NCBI RefSeq assembly: GCF_004104355.1
Contig: NZ_RJLM01000004.1
Location: forward strand, 1-64,000
DNA from: Photobacterium chitinilyticum
GTDB taxonomy: Bacteria > Pseudomonadota > Gammaproteobacteria > Enterobacterales > Vibrionaceae
Direction of reading: 5' to 3'
DNA: 64,000 bases
The notes beneath the pieces were generated by a model, which made no database searches, was not told where the DNA came from, and was given only the letters and a program-made list of their open reading frames with translations. Made by a program: the position numbers and the translations under genes. Below are positions 51,594 to 61,904 of the stretch, piece after piece. Positions within the stretch are counted from its first letter, which is position 1, and each line of letters opens with the position of its first letter.

Positions 51594-53795
51594 ATGAGTT
51601 ATCAGGTTCTGGCACGGAAATGGCGACCACATCAATTTGAGGATGTTGTTGGCCAGTCCCATGTCCTGACGGCGTTGGCCAATGCACTTGCCCATAACCG
51701 TCTTCATCACGCCTATCTGTTTAGCGGTACTCGTGGGGTAGGTAAAACAACCATCGCGCGTATTTTTGCCAAAGGGCTGAACTGCGAACAGGGGGTGACA
51801 GCAACCCCGTGTGGCCAGTGCGAGACCTGCCGCGAGATTGACGAAGGCCGCTTTGTCGATTTGCTGGAGATCGATGCGGCATCACGGACCAAAGTAGAAG
51901 ATACCCGTGAGTTGCTTGATAACGTTCAGTACAAACCTGCCCGTGGGCGTTATAAGGTTTATCTGATTGACGAAGTACATATGTTGTCTCGTCATAGTTT
52001 TAATGCCTTGCTGAAGACGCTTGAAGAGCCTCCGGAATACGTTAAGTTTATTCTGGCAACAACCGATCCTCAAAAGCTGCCGGTTACTATTCTATCGCGT
52101 TGCTTACAGTTCCATTTGAAGCATCTGGACAATACCCAGATCCAGTCTCAGCTGGAGAAGGTGCTAACGCAGGAACAAGTTGAATATGAAACTAAAGCAT
52201 TAAGCTTGTTGGCCCGTGCCGCGGAAGGCAGTATGCGCGATGCGCTGAGCCTTGCCGATCAGGCTATCGCCTTGGGCAACGGCCAGGTTCAGGCTGATTC
52301 TGTTTCTGCCATGCTTGGCACCTTAAATACCGAACAAGCGTTATATTTGCTCGAGGCAATGGCTGAGAGCGAAGCACAAGCTGCTATGGCATGCCTGGAA
52401 GAACTGGCGGGTGTCGGTGTCGAGTGGGACAGCCTATTGCGTGAGCTTGCCGCTCAGCTGCACCGTGTTGCTATGTATCAGGCATTGCCAGCTTCTCTGG
52501 ATGATGCAGCCCCTGATGCGGAACGTGTTATTGTGCTAAGTAAGCGAGTGTCGCCGCAGGAAGTACAGCTGTGTTATCAGATAGCATTGCAAGGGCGCCA
52601 GGATCTGACCTATGCGCCGGATGGTCGTACAGGACTGGAAATGGTATTGCTGAGAATGTTGGCTTTCCGTCCAGTCTCCGGTCAGGGAATTAGCCCCCAG
52701 GCGATTAATGTTCCTGCAGCAGAGCCTGCTCATCAATCTCAACCTCAGAGCGGTGCACTGCTGCAAGGCCAACAAGGCATGCAACGTGTGCAGGCACTAA
52801 AAGCGCAGATGAATGGCGGGCAACAACAGCATGTGCCGGTGCAGTCTCAGCCTGCCGCTCCTGTACAGCAGCCAGCACAACGTCAGCGTATTGCTGAACA
52901 GCCTGTACCACAAGAACAGTCTCCGCAGGATAGCTATTCACAAGGTGGCCATTCCCAACAGAGTAGCCATCCTCAACAAAGTAGCTATCAGCCCTCGTCA
53001 CAGGAGTTGGCTCAGCTAGCACCTCAGTCAATGCCACTGTCTCAGCCGTCATCGGCCGCTTCTGGGTTGCTAGCAGCAAGAAACAAGCTGCGAAGCCAGA
53101 GCAAGCGCAGTCACGAGGAACACCCTACTGTAAAAAAGACTGAATCGGCGCCAGCTAAAAAAGTCGCAACTAATGTGCTAGACCGAATTGCTACCAAGCA
53201 TAAAGGTCGGCCAGCTCCGGTGGCCGGAGCCTCTGCGATGCCAGCGTCGGGAACTGCTGATATGCAGATGAGTAAAAAACCGGACGATGAATACCGCTGG
53301 AAGCCGATGGCTCAACCTGAGCCAGAAACCGTGAAGCAGGAAGTTGCGCCGGGCACGCTAAAGCGGGCGTTGGAGCATGAAAAAACGCCCGAGATGGCGA
53401 AATTGCTTGTCAAAGAAGCAGCAAATCAGGATAGTTGGTCAGATTTAGTGACTAAGCTAAATGTAGGGCGAATGGTCCAACAATTAGCATTAAATTCAGC
53501 GTTTGAACAAGACAATCAACAAGTGACTTTGTTCTTACGCCAGTCTCAGAGTCATTTGGATAACCCGAAAGCCAGGGAGCAGCTGGCACAGGCAATAAGC
53601 GAATTGCTTGGCACGGAAATCGAATTATCGATTGAGCTCGGTGACAAAGGCCGCTCGCCTTTAGAGTGGCGGGAAGGGCTTTATCATCAAAAGCTTGATC
53701 AGGCAAAACAAAGCTTAATGAGTGATCCTAATGTAACCTTTATCTGCCAGCGCTTTGCTGCTGTACTTGATGAAGAGAGTATTAGACCATTGTAA
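51594..53795 (+). CDS. dnaX: DNA polymerase III tau (and gamma) subunit
   Basis: This 733-aa clamp-loader ATPase has Walker A GTRGVGKTT (about residues 45-53), four zinc Cys (CEQG...CGQCETC, about 64-79), the DEVH Walker B box (about 126) and sensor motifs. A long Gln/Ser/Pro-rich linker (about 400-500) precedes the C-terminal tau domain that binds DnaB and the polymerase core. An internal -1 frameshift site at 53132 predicts the short gamma form of 516 aa. It is followed by ybaB and recR as usual. Confidence 0.96.
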   Translation: MSYQVLARKWRPHQFEDVVGQSHVLTALANALAHNRLHHAYLFSGTRGVGKTTIARIFAKGLNCEQGVTATPCGQCETCREIDEGRFVDLLEIDAASRTKVEDTRELLDNVQYKPARGRYKVYLIDEVHMLSRHSFNALLKTLEEPPEYVKFILATTDPQKLPVTILSRCLQFHLKHLDNTQIQSQLEKVLTQEQVEYETKALSLLARAAEGSMRDALSLADQAIALGNGQVQADSVSAMLGTLNTEQALYLLEAMAESEAQAAMACLEELAGVGVEWDSLLRELAAQLHRVAMYQALPASLDDAAPDAERVIVLSKRVSPQEVQLCYQIALQGRQDLTYAPDGRTGLEMVLLRMLAFRPVSGQGISPQAINVPAAEPAHQSQPQSGALLQGQQGMQRVQALKAQMNGGQQQHVPVQSQPAAPVQQPAQRQRIAEQPVPQEQSPQDSYSQGGHSQQSSHPQQSSYQPSSQELAQLAPQSMPLSQPSSAASGLLAARNKLRSQSKRSHEEHPTVKKTESAPAKKVATNVLDRIATKHKGRPAPVAGASAMPASGTADMQMSKKPDDEYRWKPMAQPEPETVKQEVAPGTLKRALEHEKTPEMAKLLVKEAANQDSWSDLVTKLNVGRMVQQLALNSAFEQDNQQVTLFLRQSQSHLDNPKAREQLAQAISELLGTEIELSIELGDKGRSPLEWREGLYHQKLDQAKQSLMSDPNVTFICQRFAAVLDEESIRPL
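53115..53143 (+). promoter_or_regulatory. dnaX programmed -1 frameshift site
   Basis: The slippery heptamer A AAA AAG (53132-53138) is in the correct phase (GTA AAA AAG). A Shine-Dalgarno-like GAGGAA (53115-53120) lies 11 bp upstream. After a -1 slip the ribosome reads GAC and stops at TGA 53141-53143. This is the same arrangement as in E. coli dnaX. Confidence 0.85.
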
Positions 53796-53858
53796 TACAC
53801 TAGATTTGTATTACACATAAGCAAATATATTTCAACCAGACCAATAGAGAGAGAGTAT

Positions 53859-54188
53859 ATGTTTGGTAAAGGTGGTATGGGCAACATGATGAAGCAGGCG
53901 CAGCAAATGCAAGAGCGCATGCAAAAGATGCAAGAAGAAATCGCAAACATGGAAGTAACTGGCGAGTCTGGTGCTGGCCTGGTGAAAGTGACTCTGACTG
54001 GTAGCCACAGTGTACGTCGTGTTGAGCTGGATGACAGCTTGATGGAAGACGACAAAGATATGTTGGAAGATTTGATTGCGGCGGCATTTAATGATGCAGC
54101 ACGTCGTATCGAAGAAGCACAGAAAGAGAAAATGGCCGGTGTAACAGGTGGTATGAATCTACCTGCTGGCTTCAAGATGCCATTCTAA
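53859..54188 (+). CDS. ybaB: YbaB/EbfC nucleoid-associated protein
   Basis: This 109-aa protein of the YbaB/EbfC family binds DNA as a dimer. Its start [20 protein letters not shown] (residues 1-20) and the central [18 protein letters not shown] (about 44-61) are typical. It sits between dnaX and recR with 4 bp before the recR start, as in most gammaproteobacteria. Confidence 0.95.
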   Translation: MFGKGGMGNMMKQAQQMQERMQKMQEEIANMEVTGESGAGLVKVTLTGSHSVRRVELDDSLMEDDKDMLEDLIAAAFNDAARRIEEAQKEKMAGVTGGMNLPAGFKMPF

Positions 54189-54192
54189 TCAA

Positions 54193-54795
54193 ATGCGTAC
54201 CAGTCCACTACTGGAACAGCTAATGGAGGCCTTGCGTTGTCTGCCTGGGGTTGGCCCCAAGTCAGCACAGCGTATGGCCTTTAGTTTGTTGCAGCGTAAT
54301 CGCCAGGGTGGTTTGCAGTTAGCTGATGCCCTTGGCAAGGCAATGACGGAAATCGGTCATTGCCAGAGCTGTCGTACATTCACGGAAGAGGATGTATGTG
54401 CGATCTGCGCGAACCCTCGCCGTCAGGAAAACGGTCAAATCTGCGTGGTTGAAAGTCCGGCGGATATTGTAGCCGTTGAATCGACTGGACAGTTTTCAGG
54501 TCGCTATTTTGTGTTGATGGGGCATCTGTCACCGCTTGACGGTATTGGTCCGTCAGATATTGGCTTGGACACCCTGGAATTTCGATTGCAGAACGAACCG
54601 ATAACCGAGCTTATCTTGGCGACGAACCCGACAGTCGAAGGGGAGGCAACTGCACATTATATTGCCGAACTTTGCAGCGAGTATGATATCCCAGCGACCC
54701 GCATTGCACACGGTGTTCCCGTTGGCGGTGAGTTGGAGCTCGTGGATGGCACGACACTGTCTCATTCGATTGCCGGGCGGCATAAGCTTTATTAA
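54193..54795 (+). CDS. recR: Recombination protein RecR
   Basis: This 200-aa recombination mediator of the RecFOR pathway has an N-terminal helix-hairpin-helix ([17 protein letters not shown], about residues 16-32), a four-Cys zinc finger (CQSC and CAIC, about 57-72), a Toprim domain (about 80-175, beginning [10 protein letters not shown]) and a C-terminal Walker-like tail. It loads RecA on gapped DNA. A strong terminator follows. Confidence 0.96.
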   Translation: MRTSPLLEQLMEALRCLPGVGPKSAQRMAFSLLQRNRQGGLQLADALGKAMTEIGHCQSCRTFTEEDVCAICANPRRQENGQICVVESPADIVAVESTGQFSGRYFVLMGHLSPLDGIGPSDIGLDTLEFRLQNEPITELILATNPTVEGEATAHYIAELCSEYDIPATRIAHGVPVGGELELVDGTTLSHSIAGRHKLY

Positions 54796-54832
54796 AGTAC
54801 TCGTGTGATTATATATTAATCAAGCGAGATCA

Positions 54833-54872
54833 ATACCAACTGACGGTTATAACCGTTAGTTGGTATTTTTTT
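54833..54872 (+). terminator. Rho-independent terminator after recR
   Basis: An interrupted stem (ATACCAACT-ACGGTT and AACCGT-AGTTGGTAT) is followed by a T-run. Confidence 0.9.
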
Positions 54873-55216
54873 GTTTATAATAAATCAAACTCATTAAATT
54901 CAATAGGTTATATCTTTACTTTTAGCTGCTTGAGTTATTTGTAGTCGATTTTAGTTTTTACCTCAGGTTATTTTCTAACAATAACTATATAAATAACATT
55001 TAAGGCTGTTTTTCTTCATAACTCATTGTTATTCGGTATTTAATATTGTCATCTCGGATAGAGCAGAAATGCCAGGGAGGTTATTTGAACGTACCGATTT
55101 CATCACGCCGAGTGGTGAACAGGCTGCGATTAGGTAATCAAGGCATGGAATAAAAATACAAATACCATCACCTGACATTCATGCCCAAAAGCATATGCAG
55201 GTTATTAGGAGTTGAT
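54873..55216. other. AT-rich region upstream of the second porin
   Basis: About 340 bp with low GC content separate the recR terminator from the porin start. The composition fits a ToxR/H-NS-type controlled promoter, but no specific site can be assigned by eye. Confidence 0.4.
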
Positions 55217-56230
55217 ATGAAAAAGACAGTAGTAGCAGCAGTAATTGGTTCCATTGTCGCGAGCGCATCGGCAATGGCGGCAGAAGTCTATAAATCAGAT
55301 GAGCTTTCAGTTAATGCATACGGTAACCTCCGTGCCCGTTATGAAACAACTGATAATGGTCATATGGGAGCGGACAGTACGTTCACTGGAGAGGGGACGG
55401 AGCTAGGTCTGGGATTGACTTACTTCCTGGACAATAACATGTACGTCAATGGAGATGTACTGTATGAAATGAATCTTATCCCGGAAGATGGTGACGGCAA
55501 CGACGATGACAACTTTCTGAAGTTCGGCTCGGTAGCTGTTGGCGGCAATTTCGGTGAGGTTCGTATCGGCCGCATGTCAGCGATCCAGGATTCAATCGCT
55601 GGTCAGTACGATATCACTTGGGAATACGGCGGTACTGCCAATATCAAGAATGACTGGTCTGCAACCGATCGGTTGACTAACGGTATTCAGTACAAAATTG
55701 ATGTCAATGGGCTGACAGTGATGGCGCAGTACCATACCGGTCAGGAATTCGATGACGAACCAGCGATTGGCGACGTTGAAATTGATCAGGCATACGCCGC
55801 AGGTGTTGCCTGGGAGTCTGATTTTGGTCTTGGTTTGTCGGCTACCTACACGTACTCCGAGCGTACCGAGAGGGATGTGACTTACGGAGGTGACGACGAT
55901 ACTTCTTGGACCCTGAACGCAACCTACCAGGTTCAAGGTTTGTCACTAGCGGCAATGTACTCAGACTATGATTTTGCGGGAGACGAGCAAACCGGTATCG
56001 GTGCGATGGCCCGCTACGATCTGCCTGTCGGGATCGGTCTGTACGGCGTCTATGACTACGTAGACTTTGATACCCAAGACGACAAGCTGAACCAGTACAC
56101 TATTGGTGCTGACTACTGGCTAAATGACAGCGTCGTTTCTTATGCGGAATATGCCGATCAGAGTTTTGATGATGAAACGGCTGGAAGTGATGACAGTGCA
56201 TTCACCATCGGTATGAGAGTGTATTTTTAA
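55217..56230 (+). CDS. Outer-membrane porin, OmpU-like (second)
   Basis: This 337-aa porin has a signal peptide (MKKTVVAAVIGSIVASASAM, cleaved before AEVYKSDE), the early strand motif LSVNAYGNLRARYE, conserved VAVGGNFGEVRIGRM near the constriction loop, Asp-rich extracellular loops and the terminal GMRVYF. The start is set by a TAGGAG site before 55217. It lies beside toxRS. In Vibrio, ToxR activates ompU-type genes, so local regulation is plausible. It is distinct in sequence from the porin at 47715. Confidence 0.9.
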   Translation: MKKTVVAAVIGSIVASASAMAAEVYKSDELSVNAYGNLRARYETTDNGHMGADSTFTGEGTELGLGLTYFLDNNMYVNGDVLYEMNLIPEDGDGNDDDNFLKFGSVAVGGNFGEVRIGRMSAIQDSIAGQYDITWEYGGTANIKNDWSATDRLTNGIQYKIDVNGLTVMAQYHTGQEFDDEPAIGDVEIDQAYAAGVAWESDFGLGLSATYTYSERTERDVTYGGDDDTSWTLNATYQVQGLSLAAMYSDYDFAGDEQTGIGAMARYDLPVGIGLYGVYDYVDFDTQDDKLNQYTIGADYWLNDSVVSYAEYADQSFDDETAGSDDSAFTIGMRVYF

Positions 56231-56265
56231 GTAATTTTATCGCAAGGAATGTTCATTGTTTTTTT

Positions 56266-56291
56266 GGGGAAGCTTGCGCTTCCCCTTTTTT
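56266..56291. terminator. Bidirectional terminator between porin and toxS
   Basis: GGGGAAGC-ttgc-GCTTCCCC is an 8-bp stem with T-runs on both sides, between converging genes. Confidence 0.9.
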
Positions 56292-56335
56292 CTTTGAAAC
56301 TCTCAATTTGAATCTGGGTACTCACTGCCAAGGTT

Positions 56336-56884
56336 TTACAGCGAATAAAGAATATTCGAGCCGTAAGTGAGGCTGGTAAGCAGTAGTGATTTTTTATTAA
56401 TGATATCAATACGGCGGCTTTGCTGGGCATCCATGCGGAATACCTGCTTTACAATCGTCAAGTGGTGATTTTGGAAGTCTTCGTTTTGTCCGGAGGTAAT
56501 ATCCTTGAACTCGAGCGGCTCAGTGAGCAGATAGCCGCCGCTGATATCCCAATTGCCTGATTCGGAGATATGCAGGGTAAGAGGTTTGTCACTGTCGCTA
56601 AACAGCTTCAGCAAGGTAATACGCGAATAGGTCTTATTCGGCAGGTAGACGACATGGCTGCTCTGTTCGACACGGCGTAACATACCTAGTTGATCCAATT
56701 GCATGGATTCAATACGACTAACAGAGGTTGATTGCCATTCACGGGACATCAGCAGCTGCTCTTGCTTGTAGTCACTGGAGAAATAAAGCCAGGAGCTGAA
56801 AATGGCCGACATTGTCAAAATGATAAGCGCCCAATATTGCTTAAAAAAGGTCGGCAAATGGCTGTTTTTATTTTTTACTGACAT
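56336..56884 (-). CDS. toxS: ToxR-stabilising membrane protein ToxS
   Basis: This 182-aa protein has one membrane helix near the N-terminus (about residues 17-34) and a periplasmic domain of about 145 residues, as in ToxS. It interacts with the periplasmic part of ToxR and promotes its stability and activity. Its start overlaps the toxR stop by 10 bp, the usual toxRS operon arrangement. Key similarity lies in the region GNWDISGGYLLTEPLEF. Confidence 0.87.
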   Translation of the reverse strand: MSVKNKNSHLPTFFKQYWALIILTMSAIFSSWLYFSSDYKQEQLLMSREWQSTSVSRIESMQLDQLGMLRRVEQSSHVVYLPNKTYSRITLLKLFSDSDKPLTLHISESGNWDISGGYLLTEPLEFKDITSGQNEDFQNHHLTIVKQVFRMDAQQSRRIDIINKKSLLLTSLTYGSNILYSL

Positions 56885-57741
56885 AGCTTGGTATTATCCT
56901 CATGGCTAGTGAGTAAACGTAGAGTGACATTTTCGCCCGGCACCGAGGTCGCGTGGATATAGTTCAACCATAACTGGTTGCTTTGGCCACCTGTTGCAAT
57001 TACTTCGAGCGGGCGGGCATCGCCTTGATGATGCTCAAGATAGGTTTCCACACAGCTAGAAATCATCGTTTTCCACAGCACAATGTCAGGATGCTTTATC
57101 GGTGTCAGCACCTGAACGCCATTAACGGTCAACAAGGGCTTAAATGCCTCAGACTTAGGTGGGAAGCTCATGTTAACCAGCAGCGGTAAGAGACAGGCAA
57201 CCACCAAAGCCAGCAGTTTCAAGATGGCTGTTTTTGACCCTTTTTTACTTACAGCAGAGATGTTTTCTGCTTTAAATTGGCTGATATTGGAAGCCGTATT
57301 AAGACTGTCCAGCGCAAGATCACTACCGCCAGGTTCTGAGGTAACCGCGTCAGTATCGATGTTGTTTATTGGTGCTTCGACAAGTATAGGGTTGTCAGCA
57401 AATTCGTTGACATTGGCAATCATCTGATAGCCGCGCTTTGGCACTGTCTTGATAAATTCTGGTGATTTTGTAGAGTCTTTCAGCGCTTTGCGAAGCGTGG
57501 ATATTGCCTGAGTCAGGCTAGAGTCATCAACTTCAAAGCCTTGCTCTCGCCATACATAGTCATGTAGCCGGGTACGGGTAATGATCGCACCAGGATCGAC
57601 AATAAGCAGGCTTAATGCACGGCTTTCATTACTGCCTAGTCGAGTAAGTTCATCGTTTTCTGATTTGTCGATCAAGCTATTGTCATAGGGGTCAAAGAGG
57701 AATCTCTGACCAATCAAATATTTATTTGATGTTTTATTCAT
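56875..57741 (-). CDS. toxR: Transmembrane transcriptional regulator ToxR
   Basis: This 288-aa protein has an N-terminal OmpR-type winged helix (about residues 10-110, with ESRALSLLIVDPGAIITR and RTRLHDYVW, TVPKRGYQMIANV). A variable acidic linker, one membrane helix (about 171-190) and a periplasmic domain with two Cys (SSCVET and the C-terminal KLCQ) follow, like the redox pair of Vibrio ToxR. It controls porin genes in response to bile, salt or pressure in this family. The start MNKTSNK is used because the upstream codon is a TTG without a ribosome site. Confidence 0.92.
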   Translation of the reverse strand: MNKTSNKYLIGQRFLFDPYDNSLIDKSENDELTRLGSNESRALSLLIVDPGAIITRTRLHDYVWREQGFEVDDSSLTQAISTLRKALKDSTKSPEFIKTVPKRGYQMIANVNEFADNPILVEAPINNIDTDAVTSEPGGSDLALDSLNTASNISQFKAENISAVSKKGSKTAILKLLALVVACLLPLLVNMSFPPKSEAFKPLLTVNGVQVLTPIKHPDIVLWKTMISSCVETYLEHHQGDARPLEVIATGGQSNQLWLNYIHATSVPGENVTLRLLTSHEDNTKLCQ

Positions 57742-57865
57742 TTTTAGCACCAAGGGTACAGTTTAGCTGTTTATATAGCATGATTTCCCTGAATCATGTC
57801 TGAATGTAAAAAATATAAAAGAACAGGCTGAAAATATATAAATAATATAAAAGCGGTATTTTAGG

Positions 57866-57890
57866 TTGAAAACCCGTACTTTGACCATAT
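57866..57890 (+). promoter_or_regulatory. Putative heat-shock (sigma-32) promoter of htpG
   Basis: TTGAAA (57866-57871) and CCATAT (57885-57890) are 13 bp apart, close to the sigma-32 pattern TTGAAA-N11-16-CCCCATnT. Confidence 0.5.
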
Positions 57891-57942
57891 GTATGTAATT
57901 AACTGTTATGGATTACGTAATACGACTAGTTACGGAGTTAAA

Positions 57943-59841
57943 ATGAGCGAGCAAAATCCCCATAAAAATAAGGAAACACGTGGCTTCCAATCGGAAGTGA
58001 AGCAACTGTTACATCTGATGATCCACTCACTGTATTCGAACAAAGAGATTTTTTTACGTGAGTTGATTTCTAATGCCTCTGATGCGGCTGATAAGTTACG
58101 TTTCCGCGCGCTGTCGCAGCCTGATTTATATGAGAATGATGCCGATTTGGGCGTAAAGCTGTCATTTAACGCTGATGCCGGTACCCTGACCATTAATGAT
58201 AACGGTATTGGGATGACCCGTGACGATGTTATTGAACATCTGGGTACAATTGCGAAATCAGGAACCAAAGATTTTTTTGCCAAGCTTAGCGACGATCAGT
58301 CAAAAGATTCCCAGTTGATTGGCCAATTTGGTGTCGGTTTTTATTCTTCGTTTATTGTGGCTGATTCGGTTACGGTTAATACTCGTGCAGCAGGTGCCGC
58401 TGTCGATCAGGCAGTACGTTGGCATTCTGGTGGTGAAGGCGATTATTCAGTAGAAGATATTGAAAAAGCGAGCCGTGGTACCGAAATTATCCTGCACTTA
58501 CGTGAGGATGAAAAAGAATTTCTGAGCGAGCACCGTCTGCGTGACATTATTGGTAAGTACTCGGATCATATCGGTATTCCTGTCCATATTATGACCACAG
58601 AGCGTGACGAGGAAGGCAAGGATACTGGCACGAAGTGGGAGCAGGTCAACAAGGCTCAGGCACTTTGGACGCGTAATAAATCTGAGATCAGTGACGAAGA
58701 ATATAAAGAATTCTATAACCACGTTTCCCATGACTTTGCTGAGCCGCTGGCATGGAGCCATAACCGTGTTGAAGGCAATCAGGACTACACCAGCCTGCTT
58801 TATATTCCGGCGAAAGCACCATGGGATATGAATAACCGTGATAGCAAGCACGGCCTGAAACTGTATGTTCAGCGTGTCTTTATTATGGACGATGCCCAGC
58901 AGTTTATGCCTTCTTACCTGCGCTTTATGCGTGGCCTGATTGACTCGAATGATCTGCCATTGAACGTATCGCGTGAAATCCTGCAGGACAACAAGGTGAC
59001 TCAGGCGCTGCGCAAGGCGTGCACCAAGCGTGCGCTAACGATGATGGAGCGCATGGCGAAAAATGATGCAGAGAAGTATCAGACGCTGTGGAATGAGTTT
59101 GGCCAAGCGCTAAAAGAGGGGCCAGCCGAAGATTTTGCTAATCGCGAGAAAGTCGCGAACCTGCTGCGTTTTAGCTCAACACATAACGAAACGGCAGAAC
59201 AGACTGTTTCGCTGGCTGATTACGTTGAACGTATGAAAGAAGGCCAGGATAAGATTTACTTCCTGACTGCCGATAGTTTCAGTGCCGCGAAGAACAGCCC
59301 GCATCTTGAGCAGTTCCGTACCAAAGGCCTTGAAGTTATTTTGATGCATGACCGTATCGATGAGTGGTTGATGGGGCATCTGCAAGAGTTTGACGGCAAG
59401 CAATTCCAGGCGATCACCAAAGCGGATCTGGATCTTTCCAAGTTTGAAAACGAGGAAGAGAAAGAGAAGCACAAAGAAACGGAAGAAGCGTTCAAGTCAG
59501 TGGTTGAGCGTACGAAATCCTACCTTGGCGATCGTGTGAAGGATGTCCGTACGACATTCAAATTACAGGATACGCCCGCTGTTGTGGTCACTGATGAAAA
59601 TGAGATGGGCACGCAAATGGCCAAACTACTGGCAGCTGCTGGTCATGATGCACCTGAAGTGATGTATATTCTCGAGCTTAATCCGGATCACGCCTTGGTC
59701 AATAAGATGGCCGATGAACCTGATGAGGAAGCGTTCGGCCGTTGGGTCGAAATGCTGCTAGGTCAGGCGATGCTGGCGGAACGTGGTTCGATGGAAGATC
59801 CGTCACAGTTTTTGGCTGCTGTTAATAAATTGCTAGCATAA
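57943..59841 (+). CDS. htpG: Chaperone HtpG (Hsp90)
   Basis: This 632-aa Hsp90-family chaperone carries the N-terminal ATPase domain motifs [19 protein letters not shown] (about residues 27-45), NDNGIGMT (about 83-90) and [11 protein letters not shown] (about 125-135), then the middle domain and C-terminal dimerisation domain. The start at 57943 has a CGGAG site and removes an 18-residue extension. It is divergent from toxR across a 200-bp gap with a sigma-32-like promoter. Confidence 0.96.
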   Translation: MSEQNPHKNKETRGFQSEVKQLLHLMIHSLYSNKEIFLRELISNASDAADKLRFRALSQPDLYENDADLGVKLSFNADAGTLTINDNGIGMTRDDVIEHLGTIAKSGTKDFFAKLSDDQSKDSQLIGQFGVGFYSSFIVADSVTVNTRAAGAAVDQAVRWHSGGEGDYSVEDIEKASRGTEIILHLREDEKEFLSEHRLRDIIGKYSDHIGIPVHIMTTERDEEGKDTGTKWEQVNKAQALWTRNKSEISDEEYKEFYNHVSHDFAEPLAWSHNRVEGNQDYTSLLYIPAKAPWDMNNRDSKHGLKLYVQRVFIMDDAQQFMPSYLRFMRGLIDSNDLPLNVSREILQDNKVTQALRKACTKRALTMMERMAKNDAEKYQTLWNEFGQALKEGPAEDFANREKVANLLRFSSTHNETAEQTVSLADYVERMKEGQDKIYFLTADSFSAAKNSPHLEQFRTKGLEVILMHDRIDEWLMGHLQEFDGKQFQAITKADLDLSKFENEEEKEKHKETEEAFKSVVERTKSYLGDRVKDVRTTFKLQDTPAVVVTDENEMGTQMAKLLAAAGHDAPEVMYILELNPDHALVNKMADEPDEEAFGRWVEMLLGQAMLAERGSMEDPSQFLAAVNKLLA

Positions 59842-59902
59842 ATTTGCCGGTAGAAATCGGTTTGACTAATGTCTAATCGATTCTTTTATCAGCTTCAAAT
59901 AG

Positions 59903-60664
<762 letters not shown>

Positions 60665-60694
60665 TCGCACCTCGTACAGAACAAAGCATATCAG

Positions 60695-60726
60695 ACGGGT
60701 TAGCTTTCGAGCTAACCCGTTTTTTA
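60695..60726 (+). terminator. Rho-independent terminator after adk
   Basis: ACGGGTTAGCT-ttcg-AGCTAACCCGT is an 11-bp stem with a UUCG loop, followed by T residues. Confidence 0.95.
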
Positions 60727-60794
60727 TAGGCATGATTTTTGAAAGCTGCTAAAGTTGTGAACAGTCAGGATATGACAGAAACGCGAAGGAAAGT

Positions 60795-61769
60795 ATGAGC
60801 GAAAAAAATAATAAATATGGTGTATTGCTGGTTAATTTAGGGACTCCGGATGAGGCCTCGCCTGCTGCTGTAAGACGCTTTTTATCTGAGTTTTTGCATG
60901 ATCAACGAGTCGTTGATATGACCCGCTGGTTATGGTGTCCAATTCTTCATGGTGTGATCCTGCCTGTTCGCTCTCCCAAAGTCGCCAAGCTGTACCAGTC
61001 GGTCTGGATGGAAGAGGGGTCTCCGTTGATGGTGTATTCTCGCCGTCAGCAGCAGCGACTGGCAGATATGCTGAATGTGCCTGTCGAGCTGGGTATGACA
61101 TATGGTAACCCGTCTATTGAATCCGGCCTGGATAGCCTGAAGCAGCAAGGCTGCAGCAAAGTGCTGGTTTTGCCGCTCTATCCGCAATATTCGCGAACGA
61201 CTACAGCTGCAGTTTTCGATAAAGTGGCGAAGGTGCTTAGATCACAGGCCGAAATTCCCGAATTACGCTTTGTTAATCACTATTTTGAGCATCCGCAATA
61301 CATTGCTGCGCTGGCCGAGTCGGTAACAGATTTTTGGGATACACATGGCAAATCGGATTACCTCTTATGCTCTTATCATGGTATTCCCAAACGTTATGCA
61401 GATAATGGTGACCCATATCCGCTGCATTGTAACGGCACGACTGCGCTGTTAGCTGAGAAGCTCGGTATTCCACGTGAGCAGATGAGCATGAGCTACCAGT
61501 CAATCTTTGGCCGAGAAGAGTGGCTAAAACCTTATACTGAACAAACTATCGTGGAGCTGGCTAAAAAAGGCGTGAAGCGGCTGGATGTGATGTGTCCGGC
61601 TTTCTCAGTCGATTGCCTTGAAACGCTGGAAGAAATCGCCGAGCAGTGTAAAGAAACATTTATCGAGGCCGGAGGAGAGCAGTTCAATTTGATCCCATGT
61701 CTTAACGACAACCCTGCACATATTGAAATGATGGCCCAGATTGTCAGGCAGTACAGCCAGAACTGGTAA
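60795..61769 (+). CDS. hemH: Ferrochelatase
   Basis: This 324-aa enzyme inserts Fe(II) into protoporphyrin IX, the last step of heme synthesis. Family motifs are [11 protein letters not shown] (about residues 9-19), [14 protein letters not shown] (about 126-139), the SYHGIPKRY stretch with the catalytic His (about 194-202) and the Glu in CLETLEEI (about 276-283). The adk-hemH order is the conserved one. Confidence 0.96.
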   Translation: MSEKNNKYGVLLVNLGTPDEASPAAVRRFLSEFLHDQRVVDMTRWLWCPILHGVILPVRSPKVAKLYQSVWMEEGSPLMVYSRRQQQRLADMLNVPVELGMTYGNPSIESGLDSLKQQGCSKVLVLPLYPQYSRTTTAAVFDKVAKVLRSQAEIPELRFVNHYFEHPQYIAALAESVTDFWDTHGKSDYLLCSYHGIPKRYADNGDPYPLHCNGTTALLAEKLGIPREQMSMSYQSIFGREEWLKPYTEQTIVELAKKGVKRLDVMCPAFSVDCLETLEEIAEQCKETFIEAGGEQFNLIPCLNDNPAHIEMMAQIVRQYSQNW

Positions 61770-61814
61770 AATGATGTAAAGGTTGTACCTAAAACTTTCC
61801 TATTAAAAAGCATG

Positions 61815-61846
61815 AGCTCTCAAAAACTGTGAGAGCTTTTCCTTTT
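61815..61846 (+). terminator. Terminator after hemH
   Basis: AGCTCTC / GAGAGCT is a 7-bp stem followed by TTTTCCTTTTC. Confidence 0.7.
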
Positions 61847-61904
61847 CTGTTCTATATTCTGTGATAGAATCCGCAAAAATTTCTCAACCAAACAGCTCAT
61901 TGAC

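Noticed and set aside
53155-53168. Second A-rich run (GCT AAA AAA GTC) in dnaX as an alternative slippery site
   Set aside because: The heptamer T AAA AAA does not fit the X XXY YYZ rule, unlike the site at 53132.
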